64,000 bases of DNA from positions 1,116,001 to 1,180,000 of the forward strand of contig NZ_CP031356.1 in assembly GCF_003355475.1 (NCBI RefSeq), written 5' to 3'. The notes under the pieces were generated by a model, which was not told the origin of the DNA, ran no database searches, and saw only the letters and a list, made by a program, of their open reading frames with translations. Positions 1-13,278 of this stretch are shown piece by piece. This DNA is from Brachybacterium saurashtrense. Its GTDB lineage: Bacteria; Actinomycetota; Actinomycetes; Actinomycetales; Dermabacteraceae. The stretch's first letter is position 1; each line of letters starts with the position of its first letter. A program made the translations under genes and the position numbers.

Positions 1-2848
<2,848 letters not shown>

Positions 2849-2849
<1 letters not shown>

Positions 2850-4801
2850 TGGCGGACCCGTCGACCTACCGTCCCGCGACCGGCACCATCCCCACCCGCC
2901 CGGGGGTGTACCGGTTCCGGGACGAGCACGGCCGGGTCATCTACGTGGGCAAGGCGAAGAACCTCCGCCAGCGCCTGGTGAACTACTTCCAGGATCTCTC
3001 CGTGCTCCACGAGCGCACGCGGCGGATGGTCACCACCGCCGCGAGCGTGGAGTGGACCGTGGTGGGCACCGAGGTGGAGGCGCTCACCCTCGAGTACACC
3101 TGGATCAAGGAGTTCGACCCGCGGTTCAACGTCAAGTTCCGCGACGACAAGTCCTACCCGTACCTGGCGCTGACGATGGGGGAGAAGGTGCCGCGGGTGC
3201 ACATCACGCGCCGCCCCCGCGCGAAGGGGGACCGGATCTTCGGGCCCTATCCGCAGGTGGGCGCGATCCGCGAGACCCTCGACCTGATGCTGCGGGTGTT
3301 CCCCGTCCGCTCCTGCACCGCCGGGGTGTACCGGCGGGCGGAGCGCGCCGGCCGCCCCTGCCTGCTGGGCTTTATCGGGAAGTGCTCCGCCCCGTGCGTG
3401 GGCGACATCTCGGAGGAGGAGCACCGGCGCCTCGCCGAGCAGTTCGCGGACTTCATGGCCGGCAACACCTCCACCTACACCCGCCGCATCGAGCAGCGGA
3501 TGAAGGCGGCCGCCGCGGCGATGGACTACGAGACCGCCGCGAGTCTGCGCGACGACCTGCAGGCGCTCGAGAAGGTGATGGAGAAGAACTCCGTGGTGCT
3601 CTCGGACGCGACCGACGCGGACCTGATCGCCCTCTCCCAGGACGAGCTCGAGGCCTCGGTGCAGGTGTTCCACGTGCGCGGCGGTCGGATCCGCGGGCAG
3701 CGCGGCTGGACCGCGGAGATCCTCGACGACTCGGCCGCCCCCGATCTGGTGGAGCGGGCGCTCACCACCCTCTACGCGGAGGGGGAGGCGCCGCGGGAGG
3801 TGCTGGTGCCGGTGCTGCCGGCGAACCTCGAGCAGGTGCGGGAGCTGCTGGGCCGGGGCGTGGACCTCCGCGTCCCGCAGCGCGGGGAGAAGAAGGAGCT
3901 GCTGCGCACGGTGGGCGAGAACGCCGCCGAGGCGCTGCGGCTGCACCGGCTCAAGCGCGCCGGGGACCTCACCGCTCGCACGAAGGCGCTCGAGGACCTC
4001 GGCGAGGCGCTCGAGCTCGACGAGCCGCCGCTGCGCATCGAGTGCTTCGACATCTCCCACTCCCACGGCACGAACGTGGTGGGCTCCCAGGTGGTGTTCG
4101 AGGACGGCCTGCCCCGCAAGAGCGAGTACCGGCGCTACTCGGTCACCGGCGCCGCCGCCCGCGACGACACCGCGTCGATGTACGACGTCATCGCGCGCCG
4201 CCTCAAGCACCACCTCGACCCGCCCGCCCCGGACGACGAGGACCGTCGCCGCTTCGCGTACCCGCCCTCGCTGCTGCTGGTCGACGGCGGGCCGCCGCAG
4301 GTGGCCGCCGCGCAGCGCGCCCTCGACGACCTGGGCATCACCGACATCGCCCTGGCCGGGATCGCCAAGCGGCTGGAGGAGATCTGGCTGCCCGGCGAGG
4401 AGTACCCGGTGATCCTGCCGCGCACCTCCGAGGCGCTCTTCCTGGTGCAGCGGCTGCGGGACGAGGCCCACCGCTTCGCGATCACGTACCACCGCTCCAA
4501 GCGGGGTCGCGCCATGCAGGCCAGCGCCCTCGACGGGATCCCGGGCCTGGGCCCGGCGCGTCGGCGGGCGCTGCTGGACCGCTTCGTGACCGTCTCCGCG
4601 ATCCGCGCGGCGAGCGAGGAGGAGCTGGTGGCGGTGGACGGCATCGGCCCCGCGCTCGCCGCGCAGATCGCGCTCGCGCTACGATCCGAGGAGGGGAGCG
4701 CCGCGGAGTCGGGCGGGGACGCGGGAGCGGAGCCGGTCGTCGAGGACGAGGCGCTCGGGGTCGCCGTGAACACGGCGACGGGTGAGATCCTCGACCGCTG
4801 A
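2849..4801 (+). CDS. uvrC: Excinuclease ABC subunit C
   Basis: UvrC makes the 3' and 5' incisions on each side of a UvrB-bound lesion. The 650-residue product has, in order, a GIY-YIG nuclease (PGVYRF...[12 protein letters not shown], about residues 12-40), a Cys cluster ([17 protein letters not shown]), a UVR motif (about 205-240, [13 protein letters not shown]), the RNase H-like second nuclease ([10 protein letters not shown]) and a C-terminal pair of helix-hairpin-helix motifs ([14 protein letters not shown] and [12 protein letters not shown]). The start is the ATG overlapping the uvrA stop. A longer upstream frame exists but is a high-GC shadow through uvrA. The acidic C-terminal tail after the HhH region varies in the family. 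Confidence 0.97.
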
Positions 4802-4845
4802 GCCCCGCCGCACACCCCGACCGAGTCCTGGAAGGAGCGCTCCCG

Positions 4846-5739
4846 ATGGAGGACCCCGCACCGCGCCCCGGCACCGACACCCGGGGCGATGTCGTGATCA
4901 TCACCGGCCTGGCCGGTGCCGGCCGGGAGACCGCCGCCCACGCCCTGGAGGACCTGGGCTGGTACGTGGTCTACAACATCGCTCCGCAGCTGATCGGCAC
5001 CCTGTACGAGCTGCGCGCCAGCGCGGTGGGCGGCGAGAACCGCTTCGCCGTGGTGGTGGATCCCCGCTCCGGCGCGTTCTTCAACGAGCTGGGCGACGTG
5101 GTCGCCGAGCTGCGGCGCGCCGATCTGCGGCTGCGCCTGCTGTTCCTCACCGCGGACGAGTCCACCCTGGTGCGGCGCTTCGACTCGGTGCGCCGCCCCC
5201 ACCCGCTGCAGGGGGAGGAGGGGGTGCTCGAGGGCATCCGTCGCGAGCGGGAGATGCTCGCCCCCTACCGGCGGATGGCGGACCTGGTGATCGACACCTC
5301 GCCGCTGAACGTGCACCAGCTGACCATGAAGATGCGCACCGTCTTCGGCACCAGCGAGGAGCAGCGCCTCACCGTGACGATGCTCTCCTTCGGGTTCAAG
5401 TACGGGATCCCGCTCGAGGCCGATCACGTCAGCGACGTGCGCTTCATCCCCAACCCGTACTGGGTGCCCGAGCTGCGCCCCCGGCGCGGCACCGATCCCG
5501 AGGTCGCGGACTTCGTGCTGGGGGACGCCAACGCCGCCGAGTTCGTGGACCGCTACCTCGAGATGATCACGCCGGTGCTGCGCGGCTACAGCGCCGAGAA
5601 CAAGCACTTCACCACGCTCGCGATCGGCTGCACGGGCGGCAAGCACCGCAGCGTGGCCGTGGCGGAGCGGATCGGGGACGAGCTGCGCCGGCTGGGCCAC
5701 GCGGTGCGCATCCGTCACCGGGATCTGGGGCGCGAATGA
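4846..5739 (+). CDS. rapZ: RapZ-family nucleotide-binding protein
   Basis: This belongs to the RapZ/YvcJ family, P-loop proteins linked to cell-envelope sugar control in several bacteria; in enterobacteria RapZ is an RNA-binding adaptor for GlmZ. The 297-residue protein has the C-terminal signature GCTGGKHRSV (about 272-281). The N-terminal P-loop reads GLAGAGRET (21-29), with Arg where Lys is usual, and the normally conserved DNLP that follows is YNIAP. Arg in the P-loop is common in actinobacterial members; the second change looks less usual. The ATG is preceded by GGAAGGAG. The stop overlaps yvcK by 4 nt, giving the classical rapZ-yvcK-whiA operon. The function in this organism is not known. 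Confidence 0.92.
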   Translation: MEDPAPRPGTDTRGDVVIITGLAGAGRETAAHALEDLGWYVVYNIAPQLIGTLYELRASAVGGENRFAVVVDPRSGAFFNELGDVVAELRRADLRLRLLFLTADESTLVRRFDSVRRPHPLQGEEGVLEGIRREREMLAPYRRMADLVIDTSPLNVHQLTMKMRTVFGTSEEQRLTVTMLSFGFKYGIPLEADHVSDVRFIPNPYWVPELRPRRGTDPEVADFVLGDANAAEFVDRYLEMITPVLRGYSAENKHFTTLAIGCTGGKHRSVAVAERIGDELRRLGHAVRIRHRDLGRE

Positions 5740-6866
5740 GCATCGCCTCCCGTTCCCGTGGGAACCGCCTGCGCGGCGCGGACCGCTCCGTGAGCGCCCG
5801 GCGCGGCCGACGGGACGACCCGCAGCGACCGCTGCGCGTGGTCGCCCTCGGCGGTGGGCACGGCCTCGCCGCGAACCTGCGCGCTCTGCGCCTGCTCACC
5901 GATGACATCACCGCCGTGGTCACCGTCGCCGACAACGGCGGCTCCTCCGGCCGCATCCGCACCGAGATGCCGGTGCTGCCGCCCGGCGATCTGCGGATGG
6001 CGCTCGCAGCGCTCTGCGAGGACTCCGACTGGGGCTCGATCTGGGGCGACGTGATCCAGCACCGCTTCGCCACCGAAGGGCAGCTGGACGGGCACGCGCT
6101 GGGCAACCTGCTGATCGTGGCGCTGTGGCAGATCCTCGAGGATCCGATCGAGGGGCTCGACCAGATGGCGGAGCTGCTGGGCGCGCGCGGCCGCGTGCTG
6201 CCGATGGCGCTGGAGCCGCTGGACATCGAGGCGCGGGTGCGCGGCGCCGACGGCGCGGTGCGCACCGTCTCCGGGCAGTGGCAGGTCGCCACCGCCGAGG
6301 GGCGGGTGGAGGACGTGCACCTGATCCCGGAGCGGCCGCGGGTGCCGCAGGACGTGATCGACGCCCTGCAGCGCGCCGACTGGATCATCGTCGGTCCCGG
6401 CTCCTGGTACACCTCCGTGCTGCCGCACCTGATGATCCCGGAGATCGCCGAGGCGATCCGCACCAGCCCCGCCCATCGGTGCATCACCGCGAACCTCTCG
6501 GTGGGTGCGCAGGAGGCCGAGGGCATGAGCAGCCTGGACATGCTCGACGTGCTGCTGGAGCGGGCGGACGGCTGCACCTTCGAGGCGCTGCTGGCCGATC
6601 CCACCACGCTGGACGACGCGCTCGAGCTGGCCGAGGCGGCGCAGGCCCGCGGCATCCGCACCCTGCTGCGCCAGGTGAGCGTGGGCAACGGGACCTCCCA
6701 GCACGATCCGGTCCGTCTCGCCGCCGCGTACCGTGACCTGTTCGACGACGCCTACGGCGACGTCGAGGCCGAGCGGCGGGCGGAGCCCGCGCGCACGGGC
6801 GCACACCGCACCACCGGGGCCCCCGCCCCGCAGACCGAGGAGGACACGCATGGCGCTGACGGGTGA
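5736..6866 (+). CDS. yvcK: YvcK/CofD-like gluconeogenesis factor
   Basis: YvcK-family proteins bind UDP-sugars and are needed for growth on gluconeogenic carbon and for cell shape in Bacillus and mycobacteria (CuvA). The 376-residue product carries the family N-terminal glycine loop ([15 protein letters not shown]), [16 protein letters not shown] and PPGDLRMAL, then GHALGNLL and the [14 protein letters not shown] region. A basic N-terminal extension ([14 protein letters not shown]...) of about 30 residues precedes the Rossmann core. The ATG is taken because it forms an ATGA overlap with rapZ. The 3' end runs 17 nt into whiA, so the three genes are tightly coupled. Confidence 0.94.
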   Translation: MSIASRSRGNRLRGADRSVSARRGRRDDPQRPLRVVALGGGHGLAANLRALRLLTDDITAVVTVADNGGSSGRIRTEMPVLPPGDLRMALAALCEDSDWGSIWGDVIQHRFATEGQLDGHALGNLLIVALWQILEDPIEGLDQMAELLGARGRVLPMALEPLDIEARVRGADGAVRTVSGQWQVATAEGRVEDVHLIPERPRVPQDVIDALQRADWIIVGPGSWYTSVLPHLMIPEIAEAIRTSPAHRCITANLSVGAQEAEGMSSLDMLDVLLERADGCTFEALLADPTTLDDALELAEAAQARGIRTLLRQVSVGNGTSQHDPVRLAAAYRDLFDDAYGDVEAERRAEPARTGAHRTTGAPAPQTEEDTHGADG

Positions 6867-7848
6867 GGCCAAGGAGGAGCTCAGCCACCTCGAGGTGACC
6901 CGCCCCTCCGCGCGCAAGGCCGAGGCGGCGGCGATGCTGCGCTTCGCCGGCGGACTGCACCTGGTCGCCGGCCGCGTGGTGGTCGAGGCGGAGCTGGACT
7001 CCGCCGCGGTGGCCCGCCGCCTGCACGCCGCCATCGCCGAGATGTACGGCCATCGCGCCGAGCTGGCGGTGCTCGCCCCCTCGGGGATCCGCCGCACCAC
7101 CCGCTACCTGGTGAGGGTGGAGCGCGAGGGCGGCATGCTGGCCCGCCAGACCGGGCTGCTGGACGCGCGCGGCCGCCCCGTGCGGGGCATGCCGCCGTTC
7201 GTGGTGGGCGGGGCGCGGGTCGATGCGGAGGCGGCCTGGCGCGGCGCGTTCCTCGCCCGCGGCACCCTCACCGAGCCGGGCCGGTCCTCGGCGCTGGAGC
7301 TGTCCTGCCCCGGCCCCGAGGTGGCGCTGGCCATGGTGGGCGCCGCGCGGCGCCTCGGCGTCGCGTCCAAGGCGCGGGAGGCGCGGGGCGCGGATCGGGT
7401 GGTGCTGCGCGACGGCGACGCGATCTCCCTGCTGCTCAGCCACATGGGGGCGCCGGAGACGGTGCGCACCTGGGAGGAGCGTCGCTCCACGCGGGAGGTG
7501 AAGGCCACCGCCCACCGCCTGGCGAACTTCGACGACGCGAACCTGCGCCGCTCGGCCCGGGCGGCCGTGGCCGCCGGGCAGCGGGTGCAGCGCGCGCTGG
7601 AGATCCTCGGCGACGAGGTGCCCGAGCATCTGCAGGCCGCCGGCCGGCTGCGCCTCGAGCACCGCCAGGCGAGCCTCGAGGAGCTGGGCCGGCTCGCCGA
7701 TCCGCCGCTCACGAAGGACGCGGTCGCGGGGCGGATCCGCCGCCTCCTCGCCACGGCGGACAAGCGTGCCGAGGAGCTCGGGATCGCCGGGACCGACCAC
7801 GGAGTGGACGAGGACCGGTTGCCCCCGTCGCCGGACCCGGGTCGTTGA
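6850..7848 (+). CDS. whiA: Sporulation/cell-division regulator WhiA
   Basis: WhiA is a DNA-binding protein with a degenerate LAGLIDADG homing-endonuclease fold in the N-terminal part and a helix-turn-helix at the C-terminus. In Streptomyces it co-activates division genes with WhiB; in non-sporulating actinobacteria it is retained as a division factor. Seen: [14 protein letters not shown] start typical of the family, the [10 protein letters not shown] segment mid-protein, [10 protein letters not shown] (about 218-227), and a C-terminal HTH ([21 protein letters not shown]). Length 332 residues is normal. The ATG lies 17 nt inside the end of yvcK. A candidate promoter for gap overlaps its 3' end. 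Confidence 0.96.
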   Translation: MALTGEAKEELSHLEVTRPSARKAEAAAMLRFAGGLHLVAGRVVVEAELDSAAVARRLHAAIAEMYGHRAELAVLAPSGIRRTTRYLVRVEREGGMLARQTGLLDARGRPVRGMPPFVVGGARVDAEAAWRGAFLARGTLTEPGRSSALELSCPGPEVALAMVGAARRLGVASKAREARGADRVVLRDGDAISLLLSHMGAPETVRTWEERRSTREVKATAHRLANFDDANLRRSARAAVAAGQRVQRALEILGDEVPEHLQAAGRLRLEHRQASLEELGRLADPPLTKDAVAGRIRRLLATADKRAEELGIAGTDHGVDEDRLPPSPDPGR

Positions 7849-7854
7849 TAGGAT
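7849..7854 (+). promoter_or_regulatory. Candidate -10 element for gap
   Basis: TAGGAT directly follows the whiA stop codon and lies about 105 nt upstream of the gap TTG start. No clear -35 is seen at the standard distance. The 110-nt whiA-gap gap is otherwise unremarkable. Confidence 0.35.
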
Positions 7855-7949
7855 CGACACGGTCGTCGGTCACGCCGGCGTCGTCCGAGCGTACGAGGGC
7901 GTGCGCGCCATGTCAGTACCGGAACGTCGCAGAGCGTCTGCGACTCTAG

Positions 7950-8963
<1,014 letters not shown>

Positions 8964-8999
8964 TCCCGGCGTCGTCGCACTGACGACCAGGACAGCTCC

Positions 9000-9046
9000 G
9001 GAGCCCGCCGGCCGCCGCCCCGCAGGGTCGGTGACCGGCGGGCTCC
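9000..9046 (+). terminator. Hairpin between gap and pgk
   Basis: A perfect 12-bp stem (GGAGCCCGCCGG at 9000-9011 paired with 9035-9046) with a 23-nt loop lies in the 147-nt gap. No T-tract follows, as is usual in high-GC actinobacteria. It may attenuate read-through from gap, or stabilise the gap 3' end. Confidence 0.6.
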
Positions 9047-9110
9047 GCTCGTCCCCCCTGCCGTCGTGCCGCCGTGCGGCGCGACGGCGAGACCCTGAAG
9101 GAGCACCACA

Positions 9111-10313
9111 GTGCTGAAGACCATCGACTCGCTCGGAGAGCTGCGCGGCACGCGCGTGCTGGTCCGGGCGGACCTCAACGTCCCGCTGGACGGGACCACG
9201 ATCACCGATGACGGCCGCATCCGTGCGGCGCTGCCCACCCTCACCCGCCTGGTCGAGGCCGGTGCGCGCGTCATCGTGATCTCCCACCTCGGCCGCCCGA
9301 AGGGCGCACCGGAGGCGAAGTACTCGCTGCAGCCGGTCGTCGGCCGCCTCGGCGAGCTGCTGGGCCAGGAGGTCGCGTTCGCGACCGACACCGTCGGCTC
9401 CTCCGCGCAGGAGGTCGTCGCCGGGCTCGAGGACGGCCGCGTCGCGGTGCTCGAGAACCTCCGCTTCAACGCCGGGGAGACCTCCAAGGACGAGGCGGAG
9501 CGCTCCGCCTTCGCCGCGCAGCTCGCCGCGCTCGGCGACGCGTTCGTCTCCGACGGCTTCGGCGTGGTCCACCGCAAGCAGGCCTCCGTCTACGAGCTCG
9601 CCACCCTGCTGCCCGCCGCGGCGGGCGAGCTGGTGCTCGGCGAGGTGGAGTCCCTGCGCAAGGTGACCGACCAGCCGGAGCGCCCCTTCGTGGTGGTGCT
9701 CGGCGGCGCCAAGATCGCCGACAAGCTCGGCGTGATCGACTCCCTGCTCGGCAAGGCGGACCGCATCCTCATCGGCGGCGGCATGGCCTACACCTTCCAG
9801 AAGGCGAAGGGCCACGAGGTGGGGCAGTCCCTGCTCGACGCCTCGAAGATCGACGTGGTCCGCGAGTACATGGAGCGGGCGGAGGCCAACGGCGTGGAGC
9901 TGGTGCTGCCGATCGACACCGTCATCGCCCCCGAGTTCTCGGCAGACGCCCCCGCCACCGTGGTCGCCGCGGACGCGATGCCCGCGGACCAGGAGGGCAT
10001 GGACATCGGCCCCGAGACCGCGCGGCTGTTCGGCGAGAAGATCGCCGATGCGGCGACCGTCTTCTGGAACGGCCCGATGGGCGTGTTCGAGTTCGAGACC
10101 TTCGCCAAGGGCACCACCGCGGTCGCGGAGGTCCTCTCCACGGCACCCGGCTACACCGTGGTCGGAGGCGGCGACTCCGCCGCCGCCGTCCGCACCCTGG
10201 GATTCGACGAGTCCCTCTTCTCGCACATCTCCACCGGCGGCGGCGCGAGCCTCGAGCTCATCGAGGGCAAGGACCTGCCGGGCATCTCCATCCTCGAGGA
10301 GGACCACGCATGA
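9111..10313 (+). CDS. pgk: Phosphoglycerate kinase
   Basis: The enzyme transfers the acyl phosphate of 1,3-bisphosphoglycerate to ADP. The 400-residue product has [12 protein letters not shown] at the N-terminus, [35 protein letters not shown] and the C-terminal GGGDSAAAV loop, all family hallmarks. The GTG start is supported by GAAGGAG 8 nt upstream and by alignment of the first strand. It overlaps tpiA by 4 nt (ATGA), so the two are co-translated. Confidence 0.97.
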   Translation: MLKTIDSLGELRGTRVLVRADLNVPLDGTTITDDGRIRAALPTLTRLVEAGARVIVISHLGRPKGAPEAKYSLQPVVGRLGELLGQEVAFATDTVGSSAQEVVAGLEDGRVAVLENLRFNAGETSKDEAERSAFAAQLAALGDAFVSDGFGVVHRKQASVYELATLLPAAAGELVLGEVESLRKVTDQPERPFVVVLGGAKIADKLGVIDSLLGKADRILIGGGMAYTFQKAKGHEVGQSLLDASKIDVVREYMERAEANGVELVLPIDTVIAPEFSADAPATVVAADAMPADQEGMDIGPETARLFGEKIADAATVFWNGPMGVFEFETFAKGTTAVAEVLSTAPGYTVVGGGDSAAAVRTLGFDESLFSHISTGGGASLELIEGKDLPGISILEEDHA

Positions 10314-11083
10314 CCACCCGCACCCCGCTGATGGCGGGCAACTGGAAGATGAACCTCGACTGGAAGCAGGGCCTCGCCCTGGTCGAGGAGCTCGGCGAGA
10401 CGCTGAAGGACGTCGACACCACCCGCGTAGAGACCGTGGTGCTGCCGCCCTTCGTGGACCTGCGCACCGTGCAGGTCGCGGTGGACGCGGGCAGGCTCCC
10501 GCTCGCCTACGGCGCCCAGGACCTCTCCGCCCACGAGTCCGGCGCCTACACCGGCGAGGTCTCGGGCCCGATGCTCACGGCGCTGGGCTGCACCTACGTG
10601 GCCGTCGGCCACTCGGAGCGTCGCCAGTACCACGGCGAGGACGAGGCCGTCACCAACGCGAAGGTGAAGGCCGCCTTCGCCGCGGGCCTCACCCCGATCC
10701 TGTGCGTGGGCGAGCCGCTCGAGGAGCGCCAGGCCGGCACGCACGTGACGTACACCCTCGCGCAGCTCGAGGGCGGCATCGAGGGTCTCGACGCCGCGCA
10801 GGCCAAGAGCATCGTCATCGCCTACGAGCCCGTGTGGGCGATCGGCACCGGCGAGGTCGCGACCCCGGACGACGCGCAGGAGGTCTGCGCCGCGATCCGT
10901 GAGGCGCTGCGCGCCCTGCACGGCGACGAGGTCGCCGACGCCGTGCGCGTGCTGTACGGCGGCAGCGTGAAGTCCTCCAACGTGGTCGAGCTGATGGACA
11001 AGGCCGACGTGGACGGCGCGCTCGTCGGCGGCGCCTCCCTCAAGGCGGAGGAGTTCGCCAAGATCGCCGGGTACCAGGGCTGA
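10310..11083 (+). CDS. tpiA: Triosephosphate isomerase
   Basis: The enzyme interconverts dihydroxyacetone phosphate and glyceraldehyde 3-phosphate. The 257-residue TIM barrel has AGNWKMN (catalytic Asn/Lys), GHSERR (catalytic His), [11 protein letters not shown] (catalytic Glu, loop 6) and YGGSVK near the C-terminus. Its ATG overlaps the pgk stop. A hairpin follows 28 nt after its stop, before secG. Confidence 0.97.
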   Translation: MTTRTPLMAGNWKMNLDWKQGLALVEELGETLKDVDTTRVETVVLPPFVDLRTVQVAVDAGRLPLAYGAQDLSAHESGAYTGEVSGPMLTALGCTYVAVGHSERRQYHGEDEAVTNAKVKAAFAAGLTPILCVGEPLEERQAGTHVTYTLAQLEGGIEGLDAAQAKSIVIAYEPVWAIGTGEVATPDDAQEVCAAIREALRALHGDEVADAVRVLYGGSVKSSNVVELMDKADVDGALVGGASLKAEEFAKIAGYQG

Positions 11084-11111
11084 GGTCCGGGCCGAGAGAG
11101 CCGCACCACGC

Positions 11112-11138
11112 GGGCCGGGTCCTCGTCGGGCCCGGCCC
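11112..11138 (+). terminator. Hairpin after tpiA
   Basis: An 8-bp perfect G+C stem (GGGCCGGG / CCCGGCCC) with an 11-nt loop follows tpiA. Immediately downstream is TATGCT (11145-11150), a plausible -10 for secG. Confidence 0.5.
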
Positions 11139-11144
11139 GTGGCG

Positions 11145-11150
11145 TATGCT
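11145..11150 (+). promoter_or_regulatory. Candidate -10 element for secG
   Basis: TATGCT follows the hairpin after tpiA and would start transcription around 11157, about 33 nt before the chosen secG GTG. Confidence 0.4.
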
Positions 11151-11189
11151 GGATCGGTCCGTCCGTCTCCGTGGAAGGTGCCCGTCCTC

Positions 11190-11438
11190 GTGGATCTGCC
11201 CCTCCTGAAGCTCATCCTTCAGATCCTGCTGGTCGTCCTCGGCCTGCTGACCATCATGCTCGTCCTGCTGCACAAGGGGCGCGGCGGCGGTCTCTCCGAC
11301 ATGTTCGGCGGCGGCGTCTCCTCCTCGGCCAGCGCCTCCGGCGTGGCCGAGCGCAACCTCAACCGCCTCACCGTCACCATCGCGGTGGCCTGGGGGATGA
11401 GCGCGGTGGGCCTCGGCGTCATCGAGCGCTTCCTGTGA
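11190..11438 (+). CDS. secG: Preprotein translocase subunit SecG
   Basis: SecG is the small third subunit of the SecYEG channel. The 82-residue product has two transmembrane helices (LILQILLVVLGLLTIMLVLL and the C-terminal VTIAVAWGMSAVGLGVI) joined by the family loop KGRGGGLSDMFGGG. I chose the GTG at 11190 because the product then has the usual SecG length and GGAAGG lies upstream; GTG 11178 (four residues longer) is a close alternative. Position after tpiA is conserved in actinobacteria. Confidence 0.93.
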   Translation: MDLPLLKLILQILLVVLGLLTIMLVLLHKGRGGGLSDMFGGGVSSSASASGVAERNLNRLTVTIAVAWGMSAVGLGVIERFL

Positions 11439-11504
11439 GCCGCACCCGCCCGTGAGCCGCTGCGGGCGCTGAGGGCTCCGCGCTCCGTGCGGCCCCGCAC
11501 CTCG

Positions 11505-11547
11505 ACGTGAGGGCCGGTCACCACCAGGTGGTGACCGGCCCTCACGT
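11505..11547. terminator. Bidirectional terminator, perfect 21-bp inverted repeat
   Basis: Bases 11505-11525 and 11527-11547 are exact reverse complements separated by one base (A11526). The element sits between the convergent secG and the opcA-pgl fusion, so it can terminate both. The fold would need a few central pairs opened to form a loop. Confidence 0.8.
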
Positions 11548-11562
11548 GCATGCGACGGTGAC

Positions 11563-13278
11563 TCAGCCCTCCGTGCGGGCGGAGGCCTCGTCGAGATACC
11601 AGGTGGTGGAGGCGAGTCCGCGCACCGCCGAGGCGGGCACGCCCCAGGGGTCGATCCGCCCGTGGGCGTCCGCGACGGCGCCGGCCTTCTCCGCCCCGGC
11701 CACCAGCAGCTGGACGTGGCGGGCCGAGTTCAGCACCGGCCAGGTCAGCGAGATCCGCTGCGAGGGCGGCTTGGGCGAGTCGGTCACCCCGGTGGCGCTC
11801 GCGCTCACCCGGCGCTGACCGGGATGCTGCGGGAACAGCGAGGCGATGTGGCCGTCCGGCCCCATCCCGAGCATGAGCACGTCGAAGAACGCCTGCCCGC
11901 GGGTGCGGAAGGGCTCGTCGCCGCCCATCTGGTCGAGCTGCTGCCCGTACCAGGCGGCCGCGTCGTCCAGGGACATGCCGTCCGCGGGGGAGGGCATCAC
12001 ATGGATGTTGCGGGCCGGCAGGCCCGCGTCCCGCTGCAGCGGCACGAGCAGCGATTCCCGCACCGCGACCTCGTTGCGATCGGCGGAGTCGGGCTCCACG
12101 AAGCGCTCGTCGCCCCACCACAGGTGCAGGCGGGCGGCGTCGACGCCGGCGGCGCGCAGCGCCTCCGGCAGGGCCGCCGCCGTGAGCGTACCCACGGTGC
12201 CGCCGGTGAGCACCAGATGCGCCAGCGGCCGCTCCTCGAGCGCCTCGGCGAGCTGCTGCGCGGCGGCGGCCGCGGCGGCCGCGGCGACCGCCTCCGCGTC
12301 CGCGAGCACCACGTCCCGGGGCTCCGGCTTGCCGGAGGCGAAGGTGGAGGCGTCCCCGATGCTGCTGTAGGTGCTGGCCAGCACCTCGCCGTAGACCTCG
12401 TCCGGATCCAGGCGGCGCAGCTCCTCGGTGATCAGCTCGGAGAGGGTGCGACGCGGCATCGTCACGTGCTGACCGGTGTCGTCACCGGGCAGCTTCATGA
12501 CGATCGAGTCGTCGTCCACGCGGGTCAGCTCGATCGTGCCGTCCTCGCGCACCAGGCGCACGCTGTGCACCCCGCGGAAGTCGATGTCGGAGTCCGCCGG
12601 CGGCAGCACGGAGGCCGGCACCCCCAGCGCGTGCTCGAGCCATCCGGCCATCAGGGCCACCGACGGGTTGCCCTCGCTGCCGCTGACCTGCACCTCGGTG
12701 GGCGTCGAGATCGGCGGCACCTCGTAGGCGCTCGCCACCAGTCCCCGCCAGCGGGTGAGCCGTGCCCAGGCGAAGTCGGAGTCCCCGCTGGCGTAGCCGC
12801 GGCGCAGCCGCTTCAGGGTGCCGAGCGGGTCGGCGCAGGCGGCGGAGTCGGTGATCCGGCGCTGCGACATCGAGCCCAGCACGTCGTGGACGGGGGAGGA
12901 GGGCGCATGCTCCGGCCACCACGTCACGATCGGCGCGTCCGGCAGCAGCAGCGCCATTACCAGCGTGTCCAGGGACCACAGCACATCGCCGCGGGCATGG
13001 AGGATCACGATCTCCCCGGCGCCGGCGTGGCGGCCCACGCGGATCTCGGCGTCGAGCCCGGAGGTCTCCGCCTCCGGGTCCGCGTCCACCACGATCACGC
13101 GCGCGGGATGCTCGTGGCTGGCGGCGACCGCCGCCTCCAGCGGCTCCTCGATCTCGCCGGTGGCGACGATGATCAGCGTGAGCACCCGGCCGATGGTGTT
13201 CTCGCCGAAGGTCTCCCGCATCGTGATCATTTGCTTGTCGATCGCCGAGGCGGTGGTGTCGGTCAGGGTGGTGATCAC
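11563..13278 (-). CDS. OpcA-6-phosphogluconolactonase fusion protein
   Basis: One uninterrupted 571-residue frame joins two pentose-phosphate proteins. Residues 1 to about 308 match OpcA, the assembly/redox partner of glucose-6-phosphate dehydrogenase (VTWWPEHAP, ITDSAACADP, DFAWARLTRWR). Residues about 318-571 are a complete 6-phosphogluconolactonase: LTGGTVG (357-363), WWGDERFV (387-394), GMGPDGHIASLFP (471-483). In most actinobacteria these are adjacent separate genes, opcA then pgl (devB). The junction is a short Gly/Pro/Asp-containing linker near residue 315 (about base 12,340). The GTG start overlaps the zwf stop (GTGA). The domain calls are firm; the single-chain nature is read directly from the frame. 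Confidence 0.9.
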   Translation of the reverse strand: MITTLTDTTASAIDKQMITMRETFGENTIGRVLTLIIVATGEIEEPLEAAVAASHEHPARVIVVDADPEAETSGLDAEIRVGRHAGAGEIVILHARGDVLWSLDTLVMALLLPDAPIVTWWPEHAPSSPVHDVLGSMSQRRITDSAACADPLGTLKRLRRGYASGDSDFAWARLTRWRGLVASAYEVPPISTPTEVQVSGSEGNPSVALMAGWLEHALGVPASVLPPADSDIDFRGVHSVRLVREDGTIELTRVDDDSIVMKLPGDDTGQHVTMPRRTLSELITEELRRLDPDEVYGEVLASTYSSIGDASTFASGKPEPRDVVLADAEAVAAAAAAAAAQQLAEALEERPLAHLVLTGGTVGTLTAAALPEALRAAGVDAARLHLWWGDERFVEPDSADRNEVAVRESLLVPLQRDAGLPARNIHVMPSPADGMSLDDAAAWYGQQLDQMGGDEPFRTRGQAFFDVLMLGMGPDGHIASLFPQHPGQRRVSASATGVTDSPKPPSQRISLTWPVLNSARHVQLLVAGAEKAGAVADAHGRIDPWGVPASAVRGLASTTWYLDEASARTEG

